Source: DASUCS01 sp041166745
Lineage (GTDB): Bacteria; Actinomycetota; Acidimicrobiia; Acidimicrobiales; JACDCH01
NCBI GenBank assembly: GCA_041166745.1
Contig: JBEEGH010000029.1
Coordinates: 186,001 to 250,000, forward strand
Direction: 5' to 3'
Length of the DNA: 64,000 nucleotides
Positions 27,791 through 35,368 of this stretch are shown here, one piece after another; within the stretch, counting starts at the first letter, position 1; every line of letters starts with the position of its first letter. A program made the position numbers and the translations under genes. The notes under the pieces are model-generated. The model was given only the letters and a program-made list of their open reading frames with translations. It was not told the DNA's origin and ran no database searches.

Positions 27791-28707
27791 TCCTTGCGGT
27801 CCCGGCCCTGCATGTCGGCGTTCGGGCGGGCATCGGCCAGCAGCTTGCGGGCGATCGCGTCGATCTGTGTGGGGTCGTCGACCGGCTCGGCGGTCGGCCC
27901 GCGATGCCAGCTCTCGGCGATCGCGAACACGTTGCCCGACGCCTCGAACACGCGCCCGGTCACGTCGGCCGACTGCGTCGACGCGAGCCACGTGCACACC
28001 GGCGCGATCCAGCGCGGCGCCATCTGCGCTTTCGCTTCCTCGCTCGCCTGTCCCATGCCGAGGTTCTCGGTCATGCGCGTGAGCGCGCCGGGGGCGATGG
28101 CATTGACGGTGACGCCGTACCGACCCAGCTCGTACGAGCTGATGATCGTGAACGCGGCGATGCCCATCTTTGCGGCGCCGTAGTTCGTCTGTCCCGGGTT
28201 GCCGTAGATGCCGGACACCGACGTGGTGTTGATGATGCGGGCATCGTTGGTCTCTCCGGCTTTGGCCCGCTCACGCCAGTAGGCGGCGGCATGCCGGCTG
28301 GGAGCGAATGTGCCTTTGAGATGCACCTTGATGACCGCGTCCCACTCTTCCTCGGTCATGTTCGTGAGCATGCGGTCTCGCAGGATGCCGGCGTTGTTCA
28401 CGAGCACGTCAAGGCCTCCGAAGGTCTCGATCGCCGTGTTCACCAGACGTTGCGCGCCCTGCCAATCGGAGATGTCGTCGCCGTTCGAGATGGCCTCGCC
28501 GCCCATGGCCTTGATCTCCTCGACGACGTCTTGGGCCGGCCCGGTCGTCGCCTCACCTGTGCCGTCCATCTCGCCACCGAGGTCGTTGACGACGACCTTG
28601 GCTCCGTGCTCGGCGAGCATCAAGGCATGCTCACGGCCGATGCCCCGGCCGGCGCCGGTGACGATGCACGCCCGCCCTGCGCACATTCCTCGATCTGGCG
28701 TTGCCAT
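27787..28707 (-). CDS. Short-chain dehydrogenase, multifunctional-enzyme-2 type
   Basis: 306 residues. The NAD(P) motif TGAGRGIGREHALML is at the N-terminus, VNDLGGEMDGTG and NNAGILRDRM follow, and the catalytic Y-x3-K is in QTNYGAAKMG. This subtype resembles the (3R)-hydroxyacyl-CoA dehydrogenase domain of peroxisomal multifunctional enzyme 2. That fits the MaoC hydratase encoded two genes downstream: hydration to the R-alcohol followed by oxidation. GGGGAG lies 5 bases before ATG 28707. A paralogue is encoded at 41572. Confidence 0.92.
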   Translation of the reverse strand: MATPDRGMCAGRACIVTGAGRGIGREHALMLAEHGAKVVVNDLGGEMDGTGEATTGPAQDVVEEIKAMGGEAISNGDDISDWQGAQRLVNTAIETFGGLDVLVNNAGILRDRMLTNMTEEEWDAVIKVHLKGTFAPSRHAAAYWRERAKAGETNDARIINTTSVSGIYGNPGQTNYGAAKMGIAAFTIISSYELGRYGVTVNAIAPGALTRMTENLGMGQASEEAKAQMAPRWIAPVCTWLASTQSADVTGRVFEASGNVFAIAESWHRGPTAEPVDDPTQIDAIARKLLADARPNADMQGRDRKE

Positions 28708-28811
28708 GGCTGTCTCCCCGGTTGGACTGAAGTCATCTTGTTGACGGGGGTGCACCCGGCGCCAACCGAGTGACAGGCTGGCCGCTTCACGTTTCCCTGG
28801 GAGCGGTACGC

Positions 28812-30212
28812 ATGACCGATCAGATGCGCTTCGAGAACCGGATGAGCGACGCCGATGCGCTCATGTGGACGATCGAGAAGGATCCGCTCCTCCGGTCGAC
28901 GATCACGTCAGTGGCGGTGCTCGACCAGTCGCCGGATCGCGGCCGGCTGGTGGACAGCCTCGACCGTGCCACTCGGCTCGTGCCTCGTCTGCGGCAGCGC
29001 GTCGTGTCGAACGCGATGTCCATCGCGCCGCCCCGCTGGGAGTTCGACCCGAATTTCGACATCGCCTATCACCTCCGATGGATGAAGGCTCCCGGCGAGG
29101 GCACCTTACGCGACCTCCTCGACATCGCTCAGCCGATCGCCATGCAGGGATTCGATCGAGCGCGGCCGCTGTGGGAGTTCACCGTCGTCGACGGACTCGC
29201 TGATGGCCGCGCCGGGCTCATCATCAAGGTCCATCACGCCATCACCGACGGCGTCGGCGCCGTCAAGATCGCCATGCACCTCTTCGATCTCGAGCGCGAC
29301 GTATCCCTGGACCGCGGGCCGATGCCCGACGAGCCCGAGATCCACGTGATGAACCAGCTCGAGCGAATGCGAGACGCCTTCGATCACGAGCGCCGTCGCC
29401 AGTCGGGAATTGCTCGACGGTCGATTGCATCCCTCACCGGAGCCGCGACCGCCGCCGCGGCTGACGCCCCCACCTCCGTTCGTCAGTTCGGGGCGACGCT
29501 CGCGTCGATCGGACGAATGCTTGCGCCGGCGACCACTCCGTTGAGCCCGATCATGACGGGACGATCGCTCAGCGTGCACTTCGACACGATCACCGTGCCT
29601 CTGGCCGAATTGAAGGCCGCGGCGAAACGAGCAGACGGCAAGCTGAACGACGCGTTCGTCGCCGGCATCACCGGCGGTTTGCGCCGTTATCACCAGAAGC
29701 ACGGAGCCGAGGTCGACGCGCTCCGGATGACGATGCCCATCAACATCCGCAACGACGACACGGCCGACCTCGCCGGCAACCAGTTCGCGCCAGCGCGGTT
29801 CGCGATCCCGATGACGATCGATGATCCGGTCGAGCGCATGCGCGCCACCCGCGAGCTCGTCGCGCAGCAGCGGGGCGAGCCTGCGCTCTCGCTGGCCGCG
29901 CCGCTCGCAGGCATCCTCTACCGACTACCGGCTTCAGTGACCACCGGGGTCTTCGGCTCGTTGCTTCGGGGCATCGACTTCGTGACGAGCAACGTTCCCG
30001 GCGTGCCCATCCCTGTCTTCTTCGGCGGCGCCCGCATGGAGGCGCAGTTCGCGTTCGGGCCGATGAGCGGCGCGGCTACGAACATCACACTGCTCAGCTA
30101 CCTCGACGAGGTGCAGATCGCGATCAACACGGACCCGGCGGCGATTCCGGACTCCGAGGTGTTCCTCGGCTGCCTCCTCGAAGGCCTCGACGAGATTCGC
30201 AAGGTGGGATGA
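28812..30212 (+). CDS. Wax ester synthase/diacylglycerol acyltransferase (WS/DGAT)
   Basis: 466 residues, the family length. Joins acyl-CoA to a fatty alcohol or diacylglycerol to make storage wax ester or triacylglycerol at the inner membrane face. The active-site motif HHAITDG is at residues 141-147. The N-terminal MSDADALMWTIEKDP and C-terminal SNVPGVPIPVFFGGA segments are characteristic. ATG 28812 was chosen at the family N-terminus. Divergent from the SDR operon. A second WS/DGAT is encoded at 55884. Confidence 0.94.
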   Translation: MTDQMRFENRMSDADALMWTIEKDPLLRSTITSVAVLDQSPDRGRLVDSLDRATRLVPRLRQRVVSNAMSIAPPRWEFDPNFDIAYHLRWMKAPGEGTLRDLLDIAQPIAMQGFDRARPLWEFTVVDGLADGRAGLIIKVHHAITDGVGAVKIAMHLFDLERDVSLDRGPMPDEPEIHVMNQLERMRDAFDHERRRQSGIARRSIASLTGAATAAAADAPTSVRQFGATLASIGRMLAPATTPLSPIMTGRSLSVHFDTITVPLAELKAAAKRADGKLNDAFVAGITGGLRRYHQKHGAEVDALRMTMPINIRNDDTADLAGNQFAPARFAIPMTIDDPVERMRATRELVAQQRGEPALSLAAPLAGILYRLPASVTTGVFGSLLRGIDFVTSNVPGVPIPVFFGGARMEAQFAFGPMSGAATNITLLSYLDEVQIAINTDPAAIPDSEVFLGCLLEGLDEIRKVG

Positions 30213-30218
30213 GGTAAC

Positions 30219-30224
30219 TACCCT
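30219..30224 (+). promoter_or_regulatory. Putative -10 element of the flavoprotein gene
   Basis: TACCCT, 8 bases before GTG 30233, in the 20-bp gap after the WS/DGAT stop. Confidence 0.5.
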
Positions 30225-30232
30225 GACCCGGC

Positions 30233-31444
30233 GTGTTCACCACTGACGTCGCCGTGGTCGGCGGCGGACCCGCCGGCGCCGCCGCCGCCATCACCCTGGC
30301 TCGTGATGGACGCGACGTCGTGCTCGTGGACAAGGCCCGGTTCCCGCGCGACAAGTGCTGCGGCGACGGGCTCACCGCAGGTGCGCTGCGGCTGCTCGAG
30401 CAGCTCGGCCTCGACCCCGCGGCGGTCGACTCCTGGCAGCCGGTCTCCGACGTGGTCGTGCGCTCGCCCTCCGGCCATCAGGCCGTGTTCCCGTTGCCGC
30501 GTGATCAGGGTCTGTACGCCGCCGTCGCTCGACGAGTCGACCTGGACAGCGCGCTCGTCGATGTCGCGCGCAGCGCGGGCGTGAAGGTGCTCGACGGACA
30601 CGCGCTGCTGTCCGCTCGCAACGAGCCGGACTGCATCGAGCTCGATGTCGACGGCATCGGCGTCGTGCGGGCTCGGTACGCAGTAGGCGCGGACGGAATG
30701 TGGTCGCCGCTGCGCAAAGCACTCGACGTGGCGGATGCCGGCTACCTCGGCGAGTGGCACGCCTTCCGCGGCTATTTCGCCGACGTTTCGGCCGAGGCGG
30801 CCCGCGACCTCTTCGTGTGGTTCGAGCCCGATCTCCTCCCGGGGTACGCATGGTCGTTCCCGCTTCCGAACCGCCGCGCCAACGTTGGCTTCGGCATCCA
30901 GCGCGGCGGCAAGGTCGCCCGCATCCAGGACATGAAGCAGCTCTGGCCCGAGATCCTCGAGCGGCCGCACGTCAAGCAGGTGCTCGGCCCGAACGCGCGG
31001 GCGGAGGCACCGCACAAGGCGTGGCCGATCCCGGCGCGCGTCGACTCCGTGCGGCTCGCCGCGGGACGAGCCCTCTTCGTCGGTGACGCCGCGTGCGCGA
31101 CAGACCCGATGACCGGCGAGGGCATCGGCCAGGCGTTGCTGACCGGAGTGCTGGCCGCCCGCGCCGTGAGTCAGAGCGGCGCGCACGACGACGCCCGCGC
31201 GCGCAGTTTGTACGAATCGTCCGTTGCCCATCACCTGAACGCAGACCACCGCATGTCGGTGCTGCTGATCCACGCGCTTCGACATCGCAAAGGGGCACGG
31301 GCGGCCGTGAGGATCGCGGGGGCCTCCGCGTGGACGCGCCGAAACTTCGCTCGCTGGCTGTTCGAGGACTATCCACGCGGAATGATCACCACGCCGTCGC
31401 GGTGGCACGCCGGCATGTTCACCGGAGCCGGCGCGTATCGCTGA
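30233..31444 (+). CDS. Geranylgeranyl-reductase family FAD-dependent oxidoreductase
   Basis: 403 residues. Rossmann FAD motif VAVVGGGPAGAAAAITLARDG at the N-terminus, RFPRDKCCGDGLT matching the geranylgeranyl-reductase subgroup, and the second FAD motif FVGDAACATDPMTGEGIG. Family members reduce isoprenoid double bonds (menaquinone side chains, archaeal-type lipids, chlorophyll phytyl). In actinobacteria a menaquinone-modifying role is common, but the substrate here is inferred. GTG 30233 has a leaderless-type hexamer upstream. A strong hairpin lies about 90 bp after the stop. Confidence 0.9.
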   Translation: MFTTDVAVVGGGPAGAAAAITLARDGRDVVLVDKARFPRDKCCGDGLTAGALRLLEQLGLDPAAVDSWQPVSDVVVRSPSGHQAVFPLPRDQGLYAAVARRVDLDSALVDVARSAGVKVLDGHALLSARNEPDCIELDVDGIGVVRARYAVGADGMWSPLRKALDVADAGYLGEWHAFRGYFADVSAEAARDLFVWFEPDLLPGYAWSFPLPNRRANVGFGIQRGGKVARIQDMKQLWPEILERPHVKQVLGPNARAEAPHKAWPIPARVDSVRLAAGRALFVGDAACATDPMTGEGIGQALLTGVLAARAVSQSGAHDDARARSLYESSVAHHLNADHRMSVLLIHALRHRKGARAAVRIAGASAWTRRNFARWLFEDYPRGMITTPSRWHAGMFTGAGAYR

Positions 31445-31529
31445 CGGCAGTTCACCGGCAAGACACGCTCGTGAAACCTGGGGCCCTTAGCGTCATTGCA
31501 TTGGCACGCGGCGGTGCCGAGCGCGGGGC

Positions 31530-31560
31530 CGCCGCACCTCATCCCCCCTGAGGTGCGGCG
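31530..31560. terminator. Strong 12-bp hairpin between convergent genes
   Basis: Perfect 12-bp arms (CGCCGCACCTCA with its complement) and a 7-base TCCCCCC loop in the 203-bp convergent gap. No T-run follows on either strand, so it is a probable bidirectional terminator of the GC-rich type. Confidence 0.65.
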
Positions 31561-31597
31561 CCCAGCGCGACCCCTTCTCAGGCGTTTGTGCGGTGGT

Positions 31598-31618
31598 AAC
31601 CGGAGAATTCTTCCGGTT
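31598..31618. repeat. Second inverted repeat in the same convergent gap
   Basis: AACCGGA-GAATTCT-TCCGGTT, 7-bp arms around a near-palindromic centre, 30 bp after the LLM gene stop on its strand. Possibly that gene's terminator. Confidence 0.45.
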
Positions 31619-31647
31619 GGTAGGGGGAGAACGAAGCGACGGAGTGG

Positions 31648-32691
31648 TCAGCTCGTCCAGGTCTTGAGCTTTTCGACGACCTCGGCGGGGTTCTCGGCGA
31701 ATGGCGTGATCTGCAGGACGGTGACGCCCGCTTCCTTGTAGGCGGCGATGCGGTCCTTGATGTAACCCTCGGAGCCGCACAGCGACGTCTTCTCGAGCAA
31801 GTCGGCGGGGACCTTGGCGGCCGCCTCCTCCTTGTTGCCCGCGAGGTAGAGGTCCTGGATCTCGGCCGCCTCCTGCTCGTAGCCGTAGCGCGTCACGAGC
31901 GCGTTGTAGAAGTTCTGGCCCTTCGCGCCCATGCCGCCGATGTACAGCGCGGCCATCGCGCGACCAAAGTCGCGAACGGTTTGCGCCTGGGCCTCGTCGT
32001 CCGTGATGCACACGATGCCGCCGGCGGCGACATCGAGCGGACCGAGATCCGTCGAACGCTTCGCGTTGCCTTCCGCGAGGGCCTTGCCGAACACGTCGTT
32101 GGCCTTCTCCGGAACGTAGAAGACGGGAAGCCAGCCGTCGGCGATCTCGGCCGTCAGCGCCACGTTCTTCTCGCCAAGCGACGCGATGTAGATCGGAATG
32201 CGCGACCGCACGGGACGACCGATGATCTTCAACGGCTTGCCGAGACCAGTGCCCTGCCCCTCCGGCACGGGGATCGAATACATCGGGCCGTCGTTCGTCA
32301 ACGGCGCTTCGCGGGCCCACACCTTGCGACAGATCGAGACGATTTCGCGGGTGCGCGCCAACGGCTTGTCGTAGACGACGCCGTGAAAGCCCTCGATGAC
32401 CTGCGGGCCCGACGCACCGAGACCGAGCACACATCGACCATTCGACAAACCGTCGACTCCGGCCGCGGTCATCGCCAGCAGTGTCGGTGTGCGTGTGTAG
32501 ATCGGCAGGATCCCCGAACCGATCTGCACCCGCTCCGTCTTGGCCGCGAGGTAGCCCATGAAGCTCACGCCGTCGAAGCCGTACGCCTCAGCGACCCATG
32601 CGATGTCGAGCCCGGCCTTCTCCAGAGCGACGACCTGGCGAGCGGACTCCTCGAACCCGCCGGCGTAGTTGATCGGCATCGAAATTTGCAT
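31648..32691 (-). CDS. LLM-class (luciferase-like) F420-dependent oxidoreductase
   Basis: 347 residues in a TIM-barrel pattern. The N-terminus MQISMPINYAGGFEESARQV, the AWVAEAYGFDGVSFMGYLA strand and LGASGPQVIEGFHGV, VREIV-like helix and IPIYIASLGEKNVALTAEIADGW follow the F420 luciferase-like family. Cofactor F420 use is inferred from family. ATG 32691 shares a base with the stop of the upstream small gene (TGATG), so the two are coupled; the frame extension upstream lies inside that gene. Substrate unknown; the surrounding lipid genes suggest a ketone or alcohol. Confidence 0.9.
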   Translation of the reverse strand: MQISMPINYAGGFEESARQVVALEKAGLDIAWVAEAYGFDGVSFMGYLAAKTERVQIGSGILPIYTRTPTLLAMTAAGVDGLSNGRCVLGLGASGPQVIEGFHGVVYDKPLARTREIVSICRKVWAREAPLTNDGPMYSIPVPEGQGTGLGKPLKIIGRPVRSRIPIYIASLGEKNVALTAEIADGWLPVFYVPEKANDVFGKALAEGNAKRSTDLGPLDVAAGGIVCITDDEAQAQTVRDFGRAMAALYIGGMGAKGQNFYNALVTRYGYEQEAAEIQDLYLAGNKEEAAAKVPADLLEKTSLCGSEGYIKDRIAAYKEAGVTVLQITPFAENPAEVVEKLKTWTS

Positions 32692-33080
32692 CAGACCCCC
32701 AAGAATTCTCGACGCGCCTTGCTGCGCTCGATGAGGAACCCCGGAACCGGGACACCGTTGATCATGATCGACTCGCCCTCCGCCGCAGCCGCCGCGGGCG
32801 CAGTGTCGCCGCTCGCCGCGCTCGCGGTCACGGTCATGTCCTCGCCGCTCTCGCGGCGCCGGACGAGTTCGGCCCATTCGCCCGGGCGGGCCAGCTTGCT
32901 GCGATCGATCGTGCCCCGCACCACCCCGTTGTCGAACCGGACCCAATAGCGAATCCAGGTCAGACCTTCAGGCAGGATGACCTTTCCGGTCGTGCCTTCC
33001 GGGATGCCGGGCATGTCGGCGGTGGCGACGATGCGTTCCTTCGGCTTCAGAACCGCGTCGGTGGATTCCTTTTTGGCCAT
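32691..33080 (-). CDS. Small SH3-like beta protein of unknown function
   Basis: 129 residues. The first half (KPKERIVATADMPGIPEGTTGKV then WIRYWVRFDNGVVRGTIDRS) looks like a small beta-barrel; an Ala/Ser linker follows, and a conserved tail VPGFLIERSKARREFLGV. No known catalytic motif. It is the first gene of a two-gene unit with the LLM oxidoreductase, so it may be a partner or stability factor for it. ATG 33080 is chosen over a longer frame that overlaps the divergent gene. TACTGT sits 10 bases upstream. Confidence 0.75.
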   Translation of the reverse strand: MAKKESTDAVLKPKERIVATADMPGIPEGTTGKVILPEGLTWIRYWVRFDNGVVRGTIDRSKLARPGEWAELVRRRESGEDMTVTASAASGDTAPAAAAAEGESIMINGVPVPGFLIERSKARREFLGV

Positions 33081-33101
33081 CGGAGAGGGCACAGTAGTGG
33101 G

Positions 33102-33482
33102 GTGCCGGTGGCCGCCCCCAACGGGCCGATGCTGATCTTCGACGGCGACTGCAGCTTCTGCACGACCTCGGCAATGTGGATCGAGCACCGGCTTCCGAGC
33201 GGGGCACGCGTGGAACCGTGGCAGCGCCTCGACCTCGATGCCTTCGGACTGACCGAAGCGGACGTGACGACCGCGGCCTATTGGGTCGACGAGCGGGGCC
33301 GGACGTATCGCGGCCATCGTTCGATCGGCAAAGCGTTGATGGCTGCCGGCGGCGGGTGGAAGCCGGTCGGCGCGCTCGTGCTGATCCCACCGTTCTCGTG
33401 GCTCGCGGCGCTGCTGTACGTGGTCGTCGCCAAGAACCGCCACCGCCTGCCTGGCGGCACTCCCGCCTGCAAGCTCGGCTGA
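33102..33482 (+). CDS. DCC1-like thiol-disulfide oxidoreductase family protein (DUF393)
   Basis: 126 residues. The family motif FDGDCSFCTTSAMW carries the DxxCxxC pair near the N-terminus. RGHRSIGKALMAAGG and PPFSWLAALLYVVVAKNRHR complete the fold, with one weakly hydrophobic segment. Presumed redox activity on thiols. GTG 33102 or GTG 33108 could be the start; CACAGT is 6 bases before the first, TAGTGG 7 before the second. Divergent from the LLM-partner gene with about 21 bp between starts. Confidence 0.85.
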   Translation: MPVAAPNGPMLIFDGDCSFCTTSAMWIEHRLPSGARVEPWQRLDLDAFGLTEADVTTAAYWVDERGRTYRGHRSIGKALMAAGGGWKPVGALVLIPPFSWLAALLYVVVAKNRHRLPGGTPACKLG

Positions 33483-33490
33483 ACTCGGGC

Positions 33491-34204
33491 ATGCGCTCGG
33501 GTCGACTCGTGTCGATTGCGGTGATCGCGATCGGGCTGACGGCATGCAGTTCCACTCCGCCGAAATCCGCGGCAGACCAGGAGGCCGACCGCATCGCCGA
33601 GTCGGTCGGCGAGAAGTTGTCGTCGAACCACGCTCGGAACCTCGTTGATCGAGCTGCCGGTCTGGGATCGACGAACCTGGTGGTGCTGCGGGCCGACGGC
33701 AACGACGCACAAGGCGAGATCGACATCCGAGTCCATGTGCATCGGGACGGCGTGGGTTTCACCGAGCCCCCGGTCGACATCGACCGCTGCTATCGCTTCA
33801 CATACGCGAACGCGAACCTGTTCCCGACACCGAAACGACTCGACCCGTGTCCGGCGCAACAGTCGCTGCCGCCAACGACGGTGCCCCCGAAGATGCCCGA
33901 TGGCATTCTCGACTCGCTGCAGGCAACGCTGACGCAACTCGCGGCCTCGGGAACGTCGGATCCAGACTCGGTGCGGGCTGCGGTCGAGCCTCTGACGGTT
34001 GGATCGACCGCCACCGTCGGTGTCGCTGTCGTGAACGGCGTGACGGGGGTCGGCGTCGGGATCCCAGGCGAGTGCGTGATGGGACGAATCATCGACGGAG
34101 TGGCCGAGGCGTGGTTCGTGCCCCGGGTGCTCGCTCAGCCCGGCGAGACCGGCTGCAACCCTGAAGCCGCGGCCCGCGGCGAAGCGAAGACCGCCCCGCA
34201 CTGA
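33491..34204 (+). CDS. Putative secreted lipoprotein
   Basis: 237 residues. Lipoprotein signal: MRSGRLVSIAVIAIGLTAC with lipobox LTAC, so Cys19 would be lipidated and the protein tethered outside the membrane. The rest (a helix rich in Glu/Ala, then RCYRFTYANANLF and paired cysteines) belongs to no family I recognise. ATG 33491 begins 8 bp after the DCC gene stop. The open frame further upstream overlaps that gene and is not used. Confidence 0.8.
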   Translation: MRSGRLVSIAVIAIGLTACSSTPPKSAADQEADRIAESVGEKLSSNHARNLVDRAAGLGSTNLVVLRADGNDAQGEIDIRVHVHRDGVGFTEPPVDIDRCYRFTYANANLFPTPKRLDPCPAQQSLPPTTVPPKMPDGILDSLQATLTQLAASGTSDPDSVRAAVEPLTVGSTATVGVAVVNGVTGVGVGIPGECVMGRIIDGVAEAWFVPRVLAQPGETGCNPEAAARGEAKTAPH

Positions 34205-34210
34205 CGCGCG

Positions 34211-35341
34211 CTAACCCGCACTGAGATCCATGTCGTGCGGGAGACCGAGCACGCGCTCGCCGATGATGTTGCGTTGCACCTCGCCCGTTCCGCCACCGAT
34301 GGTGAGCGCGGGACTGAAAAGAAAGCCGTAGTACCACATGTCGGCCGGCGCGCCGAGAGGTCCTGATGTCGAGATCATCCCCGCCGAACCGCACAGATCA
34401 CGCGCCAGTTGCATGATCCGCTGGCCGTGCTCGTCCGCCATGATCTTGCGGATCGACGCCTCCGCGCCCGGCGGTTCGCCTCGGATGCGCGCCGACACGG
34501 TGCGCAAGCGGATGAGGTCGAGCACCTTCTCCTCGATGTAGAGCTGCGCGAGCTCCTGGCGCATGACGGGATCGCTGACCCCACCCTGCGCCCGCACGAC
34601 GTCGAGCAGGTCGCCGGCCGTCGGTCCTCTCCCCCACAGCGCGCCCCCGCTCGACAGCGAGACACGCTCGTTGCCCAGTGTGACCTTCGCCAGCGACCAA
34701 CCTTCGTTCTCCTCGCCGACGAGGTTCTCGACCGGGATGCGAACGTCAGTGAAGAACACCTCGTTGAACATGTGCACGCCGGTCATCTCGACGATCGGGC
34801 GGATCTCGATGCCAGGCGAGTCCATCGGGCAGATGAAGTACGAGATTCCCTTGTGCTTCGTCGCGTCGGGATCCGTTCGCGCGATCAAGATGCCGTACTT
34901 CGAGACGTGCGCCCCTGACGTCCAGATCTTCTGTCCGTTCACGGTGTACTCGTCGCCGTCGCGCTCGGCGCGAGTGCGCAAGCCGGCGAGATCACTCCCG
35001 GCTTCAGGCTCACTGAACAGCTGACACCACACCTCTTCGCCGGCGAGCAGCGGTAGGAGGTAGCGCTCCTTCTGCGCATCGCTGCCCGCGTGCAGCATCG
35101 TGGGCCCGGCCCAGCCGATGCCTATGGTGTTCTCTGGGCGACGCACACCAGCACGACGCAGCTCGTCGTCGATCACGATCTGATGCACGGGATCGGCGTC
35201 GAGGCCGTAGGGCTTCGGCCAATGCGGCGCGACATAGCCGGCTTCGGCGAGCTGTCGACCAGAGGGCCGCGGATGCTTCGCCAGCCAGGCCTGTATCTCC
35301 GCTCGTCGCGGGTCGTCGGCAGCCGGCAAATCGAAGTCCAT
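34211..35341 (-). CDS. Acyl-CoA dehydrogenase
   Basis: 376 residues of the FadE/ACAD fold: FAD-dependent desaturation of an acyl-CoA. The FAD/substrate signature WCQLFSEPEAGSDLAGLRTR and the C-terminal GGGTGEVQRNIIGERVLGLP are clear. The Glu of the usual C-terminal YEGT position is a glycine here, so the base must lie elsewhere or the subunit is non-catalytic in a heteromer, as known for steroid-degrading actinobacterial ACADs. The N-terminal helical domain is shorter than usual. ATG 35341 has TACCGT 9 bases upstream, overlapping the divergent gene's hexamer. It converges with the lipoprotein gene. Confidence 0.92.
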   Translation of the reverse strand: MDFDLPAADDPRRAEIQAWLAKHPRPSGRQLAEAGYVAPHWPKPYGLDADPVHQIVIDDELRRAGVRRPENTIGIGWAGPTMLHAGSDAQKERYLLPLLAGEEVWCQLFSEPEAGSDLAGLRTRAERDGDEYTVNGQKIWTSGAHVSKYGILIARTDPDATKHKGISYFICPMDSPGIEIRPIVEMTGVHMFNEVFFTDVRIPVENLVGEENEGWSLAKVTLGNERVSLSSGGALWGRGPTAGDLLDVVRAQGGVSDPVMRQELAQLYIEEKVLDLIRLRTVSARIRGEPPGAEASIRKIMADEHGQRIMQLARDLCGSAGMISTSGPLGAPADMWYYGFLFSPALTIGGGTGEVQRNIIGERVLGLPHDMDLSAG

Positions 35342-35350
35342 CGCCGGGCG

Positions 35351-35360
35351 ACGGTACTTT
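35351..35360. promoter_or_regulatory. Shared symmetric -10 element for two divergent genes
   Basis: ACGGTACTTT. It reads TACTTT to the right (8 bases before GTG 35369) and TACCGT to the left (9 bases before ATG 35341); the two hexamers overlap by the central TA. Confidence 0.55.
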
Positions 35361-35368
35361 GCTGGGAA

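Noticed and set aside
30218..31408. A 396-codon leftward open frame opposite the flavoprotein gene
   Set aside because: Shadow of the FAD enzyme reading frame; low-complexity Arg/Gly/Val composition.
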